Shown: piece by piece, positions 1 through 9,198 of the stretch
How positions within the stretch are numbered: position 1 is the stretch's first letter
Layout of the letters: every line of letters starts with the position of its first letter
Source: Kordiimonas marina
Lineage (GTDB): Bacteria > Pseudomonadota > Alphaproteobacteria > Sphingomonadales > Kordiimonadaceae
Direction of reading: 5' to 3'
DNA length: 64,000 nt
Assembly (NCBI RefSeq): GCF_023006325.1
Contig: NZ_JAINDF010000004.1
Span: forward strand, 434,001 to 498,000
Translations under genes and position numbers: made by a program
Notes under the pieces: generated by a model
What the model saw: only the letters and a program-made list of their open reading frames with translations
Databases searched by the model: none
Told to the model about the DNA's origin: nothing

Positions 1-209
1 TAAAGCGCGATGGTCGCGGAATCGGAGACAGCCACGTCGCCATCCTGGATGGCAGGCACCTTGCCCATCGGGCTTGCCTTGATGAAATCGGCCGGGCGTT
101 CGCCCGCGCGCACATCCACCGGCACCAGTTCATAATCCACGCCCAGCTCCTCCAGAAGCCAGATCGCCCGCATCGCCCGTGTTTGGGCACACCAATAAAG
201 CTTGATCAT
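1..209 (-). CDS. Glutathione S-transferase family protein, N-terminal part (cut by window edge)
   Basis: Only the first 69 codons lie in the window; the gene continues past base 1. The translation begins MIKLYWCAQTRAMRAIWLLE and continues through a thioredoxin-fold N-terminal GST domain. The characteristic loop SPMGKVPAIQDGD, with its cis-proline after KV, and the following V-S-D-S motif bind the gamma-glutamyl part of glutathione. Such proteins conjugate or reduce substrates with glutathione in the cytosol; the substrate cannot be told from this fragment. The start at 209 is preceded by a GGGGAT-type ribosome site. It is divergent from nothing and lies downstream of the sensor kinase on the same strand, with a gap of about 115 bp. 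Confidence 0.85.
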   Translation of the reverse strand, partial: MIKLYWCAQTRAMRAIWLLEELGVDYELVPVDVRAGERPADFIKASPMGKVPAIQDGDVAVSDSATIAL

Positions 210-324
210 TTTCTTATCCCCCGTGTCGTTACGGCCCCCAATAAATGAGCACCTGACCGGGGAAATCTCGCACATTCGGGCAGTCCCGCAAAGCTTTGTG
301 TGGCATTGCGGGGCAGGACTACTG

Positions 325-2337
325 TCAGTCTGCTGCCACAAGCCCAGCCGGAGCGGGCGGTACCAGCGGGAAAGTCAGCGTCACCGTCGTGCCCACACCC
401 ACGATCGAATCAATGTCCATACGGCCGCCCAAAAGCGCCATAAAGCGGGAAACCAACGGCAGACCCAACCCCATGCCACTGTCTTTTTTGGTGTAGGTAT
501 CCTCCACCCGGCCAAAAAGCTCGAGCGCTGCCGGCATATCTTTCTTGTCGATCCCCGGCCCTGTGTCGATGACAGACAGAATGTAATCCTTGCCCACCAC
601 CCGGCCCCGTACCGTGACAACACCATTCGCCGGCGAATATTTCACCGCATTCGACAGAACCTTGATGATCGCCTGGCGCATCAGGCGCTCATCCGCCTTC
701 ATCTCGGCGCTTTCACATTGGACATCGACGAACAGCTGTTTCTCAAGCGCCGTGGGGGCAACAAAGCCAACGCACATGTCCGTCACGTCACAGGGGTCCG
801 TCTCCGTACAGGTAATTTCGAACCGCCCGGCCTCCAGATCGGACACGCTGAGGATATCGGTCATCAGCGTCAGGAGGTGCTGGCCATTATTATGGATCAG
901 CCGCAGATATTCGCGCTGCTTCTCCACATCCGCCGGTGCATGGGACTGGGTGAGCAGCAGATCGGCGAATCCGATGATGGCATTGAGCGGTGTCCTGATC
1001 TCATGGCTGATGTTGGCGAGGAAGCTGGCTTTCATGGCCAGCGCCGCGGTGGCATCCCCTTGCGCCTTATCGAGCGCGCCTGCCCGGACATTCAGTGCCT
1101 CATTCGCCACCCTGAGCTGGCTGGACAGCGCCCGGCGCTCAGTCCGTTCCTTACGGTAGCGCAGGGTAAACAGCCACATCAGCAGAAAGGCGAACAAAAG
1201 CGAGGCAAGCGGCACATGCTCAGCCCCGCTTGGGCGGCCATGCGCATACAGAAGCGTATCAAGCGCAACCGAAATCATAATCGCCACATGACCGGCCAGC
1301 GCAATCGATGCCCCATCCCGCTTGTTAAGACGCGCCTTCAGGAAAGTGGCGAGCACAATCACCATCGTCACCGCACCCAGCGAAAAATAGGGGTTCCGGA
1401 AGGCGAACATCACCGGGGTCGGGGCCCATAATGCCATGGCGCAGCCGGCCGCGCCCAAAGCAACGAGGAAAACCAGCAGAAGCCTGCTCGATTCCTTCGG
1501 GAACAGGCCATAAGCCAGCGCATAATAGCCGGGCACGACCATAAAAGAGGTGATGTATTCAAGCCTGAGCAACGTGGTAAAGGCCATATCCGGGAAGAAA
1601 ATCCAGATGATGCCATCCGTCATCAGATAGCGGAACGCCATCGTCGCCAGCATGACGAAGCTGACATAATAATAGCTCTCGCCCGCGTGCCAGAAGGCCA
1701 GCAGCATGGTGTAGAGCGAAACAGCCAACAGAAAGCCGACATAGGCCATACCAATAGAAAGGTGTCGACCAACCGCATGATGCGCCACTGCAACCTTGCT
1801 GACCGCAGGCGCCCGAATGAAGCCGACATAGAAATGGACATCGTTGGAAACCTGGATCACCAGGTCGAACTCACGGTCCGGGAAGGTGAATTGCATCATC
1901 CACGGCGGCGCGTGGGTTTTCGTATCCATATCGGGGCCGGGCTGACCGTCCCCACCAAGGTCGACTACGCGGCGTGCGCCGGTCTCCTTATCGGTCAGGA
2001 CAGCATAATAATGATAAACGGTGCGGATTTTCCCCGGCAGCAGGGCATAGTCATAGCCCGCGCCGTCCAACGTTACATGGCGGACATAGGTTGCCACACC
2101 GTAAGCGCCGTCCGGCCCCTTATCCGACATATGCTTCCAGATATGCGGCAGCGTGACAGGAAGCGCCCCACGGCCGACCGAGGCCTCGACAGGGTCCACG
2201 ATCTGCCCGGCATAGACCTTCCAGCCGTCTTTAAGAACCGTGACCCCAGGGTCCCCCGGCGAAAAGGACGGCACAACGGCGTGCACAGGCCCCGCGAAGG
2301 CAGCCATCAGGCAAAAGATCGCAATTATCCAGCGCAC
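325..2337 (-). CDS. 7TMR-DISM-type sensor histidine kinase
   Basis: A membrane sensor kinase. Visible in order: a signal peptide (about residues 1-20), an extracytoplasmic domain of about 165 residues, seven hydrophobic segments (about 195-395) typical of the 7TMR-DISM module, a short coiled coil, and a HisKA/HATPase core. The phosphorylatable His lies in [14 protein letters not shown] near residue 445. An N box (LSNAVKYSP), the G1 box DTGPGID and the G2 box GMGLGL are intact, so it should be active. No receiver domain is fused and no response regulator is adjacent. The frame could open at a TTG at 2349, but the GTG at 2337 has GGAG six bases upstream and puts the signal peptide at the very N-terminus. 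The sensed ligand is unknown; DISM domains often bind carbohydrate-like ligands. Confidence 0.9.
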   Translation of the reverse strand: MRWIIAIFCLMAAFAGPVHAVVPSFSPGDPGVTVLKDGWKVYAGQIVDPVEASVGRGALPVTLPHIWKHMSDKGPDGAYGVATYVRHVTLDGAGYDYALLPGKIRTVYHYYAVLTDKETGARRVVDLGGDGQPGPDMDTKTHAPPWMMQFTFPDREFDLVIQVSNDVHFYVGFIRAPAVSKVAVAHHAVGRHLSIGMAYVGFLLAVSLYTMLLAFWHAGESYYYVSFVMLATMAFRYLMTDGIIWIFFPDMAFTTLLRLEYITSFMVVPGYYALAYGLFPKESSRLLLVFLVALGAAGCAMALWAPTPVMFAFRNPYFSLGAVTMVIVLATFLKARLNKRDGASIALAGHVAIMISVALDTLLYAHGRPSGAEHVPLASLLFAFLLMWLFTLRYRKERTERRALSSQLRVANEALNVRAGALDKAQGDATAALAMKASFLANISHEIRTPLNAIIGFADLLLTQSHAPADVEKQREYLRLIHNNGQHLLTLMTDILSVSDLEAGRFEITCTETDPCDVTDMCVGFVAPTALEKQLFVDVQCESAEMKADERLMRQAIIKVLSNAVKYSPANGVVTVRGRVVGKDYILSVIDTGPGIDKKDMPAALELFGRVEDTYTKKDSGMGLGLPLVSRFMALLGGRMDIDSIVGVGTTVTLTFPLVPPAPAGLVAAD

Positions 2338-2506
2338 GCGGTTCTCCAAGCGCCGACCCCCCAGTGTGACAATTACACCCTAACTTGCCTTGTGCCGCCA
2401 ATCCAGCCTGCAAATGACAGACCCGTCGCTTCAATTTGTCGCCCCACCTGCCCTTGAAGGTTGCACAAGCTGTCGTATCTTAATGGGTACCAAAGGGAGA
2501 CATCTG

Positions 2507-3493
2507 ATGATCAGACCAATCGGACACTCGGGCCTTAAGGTGGAGGCCATCGGCCTTGGCTGCATGGGCCTTTCGGAATTCTATGGCGCCCCGACCGACA
2601 AGGACGCCGCCATCAAGCTGATCCACGAAGCCATCAGCCTCGGCGTCAATCATTTCGACACCGCCGAAATGTACGGCATGGGCGCCAATGAGACGCTGGT
2701 CGGCGCGGCGCTCAAGGGCAAGCGCGACAAGGTGGTGCTGGCCACCAAATTCGGCCCGATGCGCGACCCTGAGACCGGCCGCCCCGTCGGCATCGACGGC
2801 AGCCCAGCCAATTGCCGCCGCGCGATCGAAGGCTCCTTGAAGCGCCTCGGCACCGATTATGTCGACCTTTATTATCTCCACCGCGTATCGCCGACCACCC
2901 CGATCGAGGAAACGGTTGAGGCGATGGCCGAGCTTGTGAAGGAAGGCAAGGTCCGCGCGATCGGGCTTTCGGAAGCCGCGAGCGACACCATCCGCCGCGC
3001 CGCCGACGTGCACCCCATTGCCGCCGTCCAGTCCGAATATTCCATCTTCAGCCGCGATATCGAAGACACGGTCCTCAAGGCCTGTGCTGATGTGGGCGCG
3101 AGCCTTGTGGCCTATTCGCCGCTCGGCCGCGGCATGCTGACTGGCGCCTTCACCAACGACAAGCGCCCCGGCGACAAGGACTATCGCAGCCTGATGAACC
3201 CGCGCTTCCAGAAAGGCGCTTATGAAGCCAACCTGGCGCTGGTTCAGGAAATCGAAGCGGTCGCGAAAGCGAAAGGCGCCACACCGGCGCAGGTCGCGCT
3301 CGCCTGGGTCATCGGCAGGGGTGACAATATCCTGACGATCCCGGGCACCACCAAGCTCAGCCACTTGAAGACCAACCTCGGCGCCTATGATGTGGCCCTT
3401 ACGGACGGGGAAACAGCCCGGCTTGATGCCCTTGCCGACAAGGTCAGCGGCAACCGCTATGACGAGCGCGGCATGGCGGTGATTTACGGCTGA
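2507..3493 (+). CDS. Aldo/keto reductase (AKR11/13-like)
   Basis: A 328-residue NADPH-dependent oxidoreductase with a TIM-barrel fold, acting on aldehydes or ketones in the cytosol. The catalytic tetrad is visible as Asp51 and Tyr56 (HFDTAEMYG), Lys81 (LATKFGP) and His125 (YYLHRVSP). The C-terminal VIGRGDNILTIPGT region is the usual cofactor-binding stretch. The open frame extends upstream to 2390, but the ATG at 2507 has AAGGGAGA eight bases before it and matches the family N-terminus (IGHSGLKVEAIGLG). It is divergent from the sensor kinase, and the gap holds both promoters. The sequence resembles the YajO/IolS-like branch; the natural substrate cannot be deduced. Confidence 0.92.
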   Translation: MIRPIGHSGLKVEAIGLGCMGLSEFYGAPTDKDAAIKLIHEAISLGVNHFDTAEMYGMGANETLVGAALKGKRDKVVLATKFGPMRDPETGRPVGIDGSPANCRRAIEGSLKRLGTDYVDLYYLHRVSPTTPIEETVEAMAELVKEGKVRAIGLSEAASDTIRRAADVHPIAAVQSEYSIFSRDIEDTVLKACADVGASLVAYSPLGRGMLTGAFTNDKRPGDKDYRSLMNPRFQKGAYEANLALVQEIEAVAKAKGATPAQVALAWVIGRGDNILTIPGTTKLSHLKTNLGAYDVALTDGETARLDALADKVSGNRYDERGMAVIYG

Positions 3494-3594
3494 CGGAAAC
3501 GGATGGGGGACCGGCGTCTTAGCCGTCGTCCCACTATTCGGCTGATCCGATCAAGCCAATCGAAACTTTCCATGGTGTGGGCGTGCTTCGGCCA

Positions 3595-3623
3595 TTGTGA
3601 AGACGCGCCCATGGCCTTATGTA
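3595..3623 (+). promoter_or_regulatory. Possible sigma70-type promoter of trxB
   Basis: TTGTGA and TATGTA separated by 17 bases, about 75 bp before the trxB start. The match is moderate and based on eye inspection only. Confidence 0.3.
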
Positions 3624-3660
3624 GGAAAGCGAACCCCAATATCCTGTCGGCGGGCCCTGA

Positions 3661-4659
<999 letters not shown>

Positions 4660-4683
4660 GCGTATCTGTCAGAAAATTTCGGG

Positions 4684-4713
4684 AAAGGCGGCGCAGTGCC
4701 GCCTTTTCTTTTT
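4684..4713. terminator. Intrinsic terminator after trxB
   Basis: A perfect 9-bp stem, AAAGGCGGC (4684-4692) with GCCGCCTTT (4698-4706), five-base loop, followed by a T-rich run. It lies between the convergent trxB and winged-helix genes and may serve both. Confidence 0.85.
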
Positions 4714-4717
4714 GCCC

Positions 4718-5017
4718 TCAGGCCAGCGCCGTTTGCACGGAGGTGCGTGCCTGCATCCCGGCCTGCGTCAGCTCGCAGACATTGGCGCCGTCGCCCCGGT
4801 TGACGAATTTGATGAGGCCCGCACCGGTGGAGCCTAGCTCGGAGATGAAGTGATAGGCCTGCGGTTCGGTCATACCCACGGCCTGAGCCACCTTGCCCAC
4901 GGTCGGGTCATCAAGGTCGAGGATCATCAGGAAACAGATAATCGCCTCCGCCGTCAGCGACGGATACTGGCTTTTGAAAAGAAAGGCCGCTTGTTCGAGT
5001 ACCGATTTGTTGCTCAA
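4718..5017 (-). CDS. Small winged-helix (MarR-like) protein
   Basis: A 99-residue protein consisting of little more than a winged helix-turn-helix. The segment AEAIICFLMILDLDDPTVGKV followed by AQAVGMTEPQAYHFISEL reads as helices 2-4 of a MarR/IclR-type fold, and GLIKFVNRGDGANVCELT as the wing. The frame remains open to 5119, but a TTG at 5017 has AGGAG nine bases upstream, and the extra N-terminal residues have no protein character. It is divergent from the LysR gene at 5153, so it may regulate that gene, itself or trxB. No effector domain is present. The call rests on fold pattern only. Confidence 0.7.
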   Translation of the reverse strand: MSNKSVLEQAAFLFKSQYPSLTAEAIICFLMILDLDDPTVGKVAQAVGMTEPQAYHFISELGSTGAGLIKFVNRGDGANVCELTQAGMQARTSVQTALA

Positions 5018-5152
5018 GGCGTCTTCGCTCCTGTAAGATGTCGATTGTATTGAAAACAACAAGTTACAGCAAGCGGCGTTAGCACCCTTGCGTGCACAGG
5101 TTGGCAATGGCATCGTCAACCCCTAAAGGGGTGCCGAAGGGGAACGCACAGG

Positions 5153-6046
5153 ATGGACTGGGACAGGCTTCGTATTTTTCACACTGTCGCCGAATGCGGC
5201 AGCTTCACGAGCGCGGGGGCGCGGCTCAACTGCAGCCAGTCGGCTGTCAGCCGCCAGATCCGCGCGCTTGAGGAAAGCCTGAATGTCTCGCTCTTTACCC
5301 GGCACGCCCGCGGCCTCGTCCTCACGCAGGAGGGGCAGGAGCTTTATAACACCGCGCGTGAGGTGGTGCTCAGGATCGAGGAAACCGAACGCAGCCTGAT
5401 GGAATCGAAGGAGCGGCCCTCAGGCCTGTTCCGCGTGACCACCATGGTCACCTTCGGTGCCGTGTGGCTGACACCGCACCTGGAACAGTTCATGGCCGAA
5501 TATCCGGATATCGACATCCAGCTTATCCTGGACGACCAGGACCTGGACCTGTCCGCCGGGGCCGCCGACGTGGCGATCCGTCTGCATGAACCGGAACAGG
5601 CCGAGCTGATCCAGCGTCCGCTGGCCACCTTCCATGCCCATATTTACGCAAGCCCGGAATATCTGGACAAGCACGGCACGCCGGTCACCACCGACGACCT
5701 GGATTTCCATGACCTGATCACCTTCGGCATCTCAAACGTGCCGACAATCCGGGAACTGAACTGGCTGCTGACCGTGGGGAACCCGCGCAAGAAGCGCAAG
5801 CCCCGGCTACAGGTCAACAACCTTTATGCCGTGCTGCACGCGGTTGAGCGCGGCATGGGCCTCGCGGTCTTGCCGGACTATCTGGTCTATAACCGCAAGA
5901 AGCTGGTGCGGGTGCTGCCGGACGTGAAGGGCCACAGCTTCAACAGCTATTATTGCTACGCGCCGGAGCTTCGCGGTTCCCTCAAGGTAGCGCTGTTCCG
6001 TGATTTCATGATCCGGCAGATCAGGGCCGAGAGCAATATCCTCTAG
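5153..6046 (+). CDS. LysR-family transcriptional regulator
   Basis: A 297-residue LTTR. The N-terminal winged helix (residues 1-62) carries the usual FHTVAECGSFTSAGARLNCS and QSAVSRQIRALEESL recognition region. The rest is a periplasmic-binding-protein-like effector domain with an unusual run of charged residues (GNPRKKRKPRLQ) near residue 210. The start is ATG with AAGGGGAA upstream. It is divergent from the small winged-helix gene across about 135 bp, the classic arrangement for LTTR autoregulation. Position after trxB suggests a redox-related regulon, but that is inference; no cysteine pair like that of OxyR stands out. Confidence 0.9.
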   Translation: MDWDRLRIFHTVAECGSFTSAGARLNCSQSAVSRQIRALEESLNVSLFTRHARGLVLTQEGQELYNTAREVVLRIEETERSLMESKERPSGLFRVTTMVTFGAVWLTPHLEQFMAEYPDIDIQLILDDQDLDLSAGAADVAIRLHEPEQAELIQRPLATFHAHIYASPEYLDKHGTPVTTDDLDFHDLITFGISNVPTIRELNWLLTVGNPRKKRKPRLQVNNLYAVLHAVERGMGLAVLPDYLVYNRKKLVRVLPDVKGHSFNSYYCYAPELRGSLKVALFRDFMIRQIRAESNIL

Positions 6047-6064
6047 CCCCTCACCCCGGGCAAC

Positions 6065-7741
6065 TTACTGGCAGTGCGGATCATCAAGGCCGACGGTATA
6101 GGCCTTCTTGATGACGTCACCTTCCTCCAGCGCATAGGCCGCGTCCATCCCCTTCACCACATGACCGAACATGGTGTAGCGGCCATTGAGATGCAGGTTA
6201 TAGGCGGTATTGATGAAGAACTGGGTGCCGCCCGTATCCTTGCCGGAGGTGGCGAGCCCCACGGTGCCGGGCCGGTGGTCGGAGACGAACCATTCGTCGC
6301 GGATACTGCCCCAGTTGTTGATATCCTTATTCTCCACAGCCCCGGCCTGGGCGACAAAATCCGGGATCACCCGGTGCCACACCATGCCGTCCATCTTTCC
6401 GGCATCGGCCAGGCGGCGGAAATTGGTCGCCGTATAAGGCGTGCGGGGCTCAAACGCGATGCAGATATCGCCGCGCGTCGTCTCCAGAAGCAGGTCCCGG
6501 CCCAGGTAGGAACGGACAAGCGCATCGCGCGGGGTTTTCCGGGCGGGCACCCGCGTCTCCAGGCTAGGGTCAAGCCGGACGGCGGCGTCATAGCCGCGCG
6601 CAGTGCCCTGATGGCTATCGGCATAATCCTGCAGCACGGCCTTGCCTTCATCGCTGCCCGCCAGGATGCCCATCGCCTTATAGGCCAGGTAATAGTCCTT
6701 GCCCTGAAGCCACTCACCGGCGACATCGTTCGCCGCGGGCCGGTCGACATCAGCCAGGCCTTCAAGCGCGGTCGCCGCCAGCCATTTGTTGGGGTCCTTC
6801 ACCATGGCGCGCAGGATTGTGGCCGCGGCCTTTTCGTCAGGCGCCCGGCGCGCGAGGCTCGCAAGGCTGATCTGGCGGATGAAAACATCGCCCTTCTGTG
6901 CATGGGCCGCAAGATAAACTGCCGTGGTTTCATCCGTGCGGCCACCCATGGCGCGCACCGCTTCATAGCGCATGGCCTTGGTGCCCGTCTCCGCGATCTT
7001 GACAAGCATGGGCCCCGCGCCTTCACCGAACTGGCCGAGGAGACGCACAAGGCGCGGCTTCACGCCATCGTCCGCCTTCTCGATGGCGGCATAAATGGCC
7101 TTGGCATCGAGAACCGCGTCCAGGCCCTGAAACCGGGTAAGCAGGTAAGCCGCCGCCACGCCGCGCTCGCCTTTATCCGAGAGCGCCAGCACATGGGGAA
7201 AATCGAGGTCAGACAGGTGCCGGGCATCCATGCGGTCATAAACGATCGCCTGCATGAGGCCATAAAGCGGTGCGGTCGCCTTCACGCCCGTCTCATCCGC
7301 GCCAATGGCATTCACCGCTTTGACAAGAACACTGAGCGCCGCCTTGCCACCCGAAAAACCGAGCGCCCGCATATAGGCGTCATAGACCTTCGCGTCCTTG
7401 GGGTCGGGCGCCGGAGCAGCCAACAGCGCGGGGGCGAGGCCCTTGTCCTGACAGTAAGCGGCGCCTGTGAAAGCCGCGCGCCGGGCTTCCGCCACGCCCG
7501 AGTCAAAATAAGGGGTGAGCTTGCGGCAAGCATCGCCGCCAATCTGGCCGAGCATCTCCAGCGCGTCGTAATCGCGGGCCTTCAAAGCCTCCTCAAACAC
7601 GGGATTCGCCGCATCTCGGGCGTCTGTCGCCGCCCTCATCTCAGCCATGAAAACATTTTTTGCCGCTGAATTGACAGCGCTTACCTGGCCGCCTGCAGCA
7701 AAAGTTAACAGAAGGGCGGCAATCATGTTCCGGTGTATCAT
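6065..7741 (-). CDS. Exported HEAT-repeat / cyclophilin-type peptidyl-prolyl isomerase fusion
   Basis: A 558-residue exported protein. After a signal peptide (about 1-22) come roughly 380 residues of alanine-rich helical repeats with a HEAT/PBS-lyase look (repeated RLLGQFGEGAG and AVRAMGG patterns). The last 150 residues form a cyclophilin-like domain: LETTRGDICIAFEP, then MVWHRVIPDFVAQAG with the catalytic Arg of the HRVIP motif, GTQFFIN and NGRYTMFGHVVKGMD. Cyclophilins isomerise X-Pro bonds during folding; here the repeats would be a client- or partner-binding scaffold in the periplasm. The usual Gly-Gly-Asp after Q is changed to AQAGAVE, so activity may be altered. ATG at 7741 follows GGGAG. 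The gene stands alone, convergent with the LysR gene. Confidence 0.85.
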   Translation of the reverse strand: MIHRNMIAALLLTFAAGGQVSAVNSAAKNVFMAEMRAATDARDAANPVFEEALKARDYDALEMLGQIGGDACRKLTPYFDSGVAEARRAAFTGAAYCQDKGLAPALLAAPAPDPKDAKVYDAYMRALGFSGGKAALSVLVKAVNAIGADETGVKATAPLYGLMQAIVYDRMDARHLSDLDFPHVLALSDKGERGVAAAYLLTRFQGLDAVLDAKAIYAAIEKADDGVKPRLVRLLGQFGEGAGPMLVKIAETGTKAMRYEAVRAMGGRTDETTAVYLAAHAQKGDVFIRQISLASLARRAPDEKAAATILRAMVKDPNKWLAATALEGLADVDRPAANDVAGEWLQGKDYYLAYKAMGILAGSDEGKAVLQDYADSHQGTARGYDAAVRLDPSLETRVPARKTPRDALVRSYLGRDLLLETTRGDICIAFEPRTPYTATNFRRLADAGKMDGMVWHRVIPDFVAQAGAVENKDINNWGSIRDEWFVSDHRPGTVGLATSGKDTGGTQFFINTAYNLHLNGRYTMFGHVVKGMDAAYALEEGDVIKKAYTVGLDDPHCQ

Positions 7742-7964
7742 TCTCTACTCCCGCGCTAAACCGTTGCCCAATATAACGTTTTTGGGTCAGCATTGCTGTA
7801 CTATTTTTAACCCGCCTAAGCCATTCGTTAAACAAATGGTCACAAAAGCGTAACTATGCATAAAACGCATAGCTGGTACGGCAGAAAAAAGGGTTTTTCT
7901 ATCCGGCCCACAGGCATATATACCTCTCAACAGCGGCGAACGCGAAAGCGAACCGCTTACGAAT
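7742..7964. other. Non-coding stretch upstream of the HEAT-cyclophilin gene
   Basis: No convincing gene. It should hold the promoter of the leftward HEAT-cyclophilin gene. A 6-bp inverted repeat, CTATGC (7854-7859) and GCATAG (7867-7872), is visible. A short open frame running rightward from 7856 has no protein character. Confidence 0.5.
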
Positions 7965-7995
7965 TTGACGGCATACCGTTGGTCTTCCGTCATAA
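7965..7995 (+). promoter_or_regulatory. Possible promoter of the small RNA
   Basis: TTGACG at 7965-7970 and TCATAA at 7990-7995 with a 19-base spacer. The -35 is good, the spacer long. It would place the start near 8001, at the base of the first hairpin. Confidence 0.35.
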
Positions 7996-7996
7996 A

Positions 7997-8141
7997 GGTC
8001 GGTCCCGGGGTTCCTCCCCCCTCCCCCCCCACTTCCCCCCCGGGACCGGCCCTTTTCGTCTTAAGTGTTTCTAAGACGCATGAACCTCCCTATGTTTACT
8101 AACTTTTTAGACCCCGGCTTTTGCCGGGGTCATTTTCTTTG
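7997..8141 (+). ncRNA. Candidate trans-acting small RNA with anti-Shine-Dalgarno-like loop
   Basis: Three successive stem-loops on the plus strand with no coding capacity. Hairpin 1 pairs 7997-8010 with 8038-8051 and exposes a 27-base loop made almost only of C and T, including CCTCCCCCC. Hairpin 2 pairs CGTCTTA (8057-8063) with TAAGACG (8072-8078). A linker carries a second ACCTCCCT (8083-8090). Hairpin 3 is an intrinsic terminator. Because the terminator points rightward and no rightward gene precedes it, a non-coding transcript is the simplest explanation. CU-rich loops that mask ribosome sites are known in alphaproteobacterial small RNAs (the alpha-r and 'cuckoo' types). Start point uncertain; family membership unproved. 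Confidence 0.5.
8110..8141 (+). terminator. Orphan rightward intrinsic terminator (small RNA 3' end)
   Basis: GACCCCGGC (8110-8118), TTTT loop, GCCGGGGTC (8123-8131), then ATTTTCTTT. The opposite strand has an A-rich tail, so it works rightward only. Confidence 0.8.
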
Positions 8142-8250
8142 TGGCAGGATTCCAGGCCAAAAGGCCGCCCCCACTTGCGCGGGGCACGGACTTCAGGACA
8201 GCCGCTTTTTAATGAATCGGAATCCGTAAAGGCTGGGCGGGTTGGCGCAC

Positions 8251-9087
8251 TTAGCCTGCCAGTTCTTCGCCGCGCGTGCGGGCGGCGTGCATGGCTTCCG
8301 CCATCAGCGCGGCAAGGCCGGCTTCGTCCCGCATCAGAATATCAAGCGCCGCCTTGGTGGTCCCGCCCGGGCTTGTCACCCGGCGCCTCAGTTCAGCCGC
8401 GGGCACATCGGGCTGGGCTTCCATCAGATGCGCGGCGCCAATGATGGTCTGACGCGCAAGCTTCATCGCCACATCGGCCTCCAGCCCTTCGGCAACACCG
8501 GCCGCCGCCATGCATTCGACCATATAGAACACATAGGCCGGGCCACTGCCGGACACGGCCGTGACCGAATTGATCTGGTCTTCATGGTCGAGCCAGACGA
8601 CCTGACCGATGGCAGATAGCAGACGCCCTGCCACCGCGCGGTCATCCGCCGCCACATTGGGCGCAGGCGCGAGGCCGGTGATCCCGGCGCCGACAGCCGC
8701 CGGCGTGTTCGGCATGGCGCGCACGAAGCGGGCGGAAACCCCCAGGCCTTTTTCAAGCCGGGCAACGGTGATCCCGGCAGCAACCGAAATCACCAGCGTT
8801 TCAGGGACCGTAAAGGCACCGAGAGGCTTGAGCGCATCGTCCATCACCTGCGGCTTCACCGCCAGCACCAGCGCCCGTGCGGTCAGCCCCGCAGGCAGGG
8901 CATCGGCGCTTGTCACAAAATGATCCGCAGGCACGCCCGGCAGGACGTCAGGGCCTGCCGCGGGGTCAACCACATAAAGCGCATCTGCCGGATGGCCTGC
9001 CTTCAGCCAGCCTTCGGCCATGGCGCGGCCCATGTTGCCGCAGCCGACCAGAATGAGCGGATGGTGAGTGTCGAACCCGTCATGCAT
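8251..9087 (-). CDS. proC: Pyrroline-5-carboxylate reductase
   Basis: A 278-residue enzyme for the last step of proline synthesis, reducing pyrroline-5-carboxylate with NAD(P)H in the cytosol. The Rossmann motif GCGNMGRAMAEGWL opens the protein, VKPQVMDDAL follows, and the C-terminal dimer domain holds the P5CR signature AVSGSGPAYVFYMVE and SPGGTTKAALDIL. Length is typical. ATG at 9087 has AAGGGG nine bases upstream. It follows ybjN on the same strand with a gap of about 110 bp, so the two may be cotranscribed. Confidence 0.95.
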   Translation of the reverse strand: MHDGFDTHHPLILVGCGNMGRAMAEGWLKAGHPADALYVVDPAAGPDVLPGVPADHFVTSADALPAGLTARALVLAVKPQVMDDALKPLGAFTVPETLVISVAAGITVARLEKGLGVSARFVRAMPNTPAAVGAGITGLAPAPNVAADDRAVAGRLLSAIGQVVWLDHEDQINSVTAVSGSGPAYVFYMVECMAAAGVAEGLEADVAMKLARQTIIGAAHLMEAQPDVPAAELRRRVTSPGGTTKAALDILMRDEAGLAALMAEAMHAARTRGEELAG

Positions 9088-9198
9088 GATGATACCCCTT
9101 ACACGGACGCCAAAGAGAGAACGGGCGGAGCATAGCCCCGCCCGTCCGTGTCGGCAAGTCGCCCGGCCAGCTTTGACGCCTCCGGGCCATTTCGCTCC

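Noticed and set aside
8011-8041. C tract as a sequencing or assembly artefact
   Set aside because: The tract is interrupted by T and A and is flanked by perfectly complementary arms, so it looks like a real loop, though its exact length may be uncertain.
7856-8074. A 72-codon open frame over the small RNA region
   Set aside because: No ribosome site, odd composition (repeated Pro from the C tract) and it crosses the hairpin; the RNA interpretation fits better.
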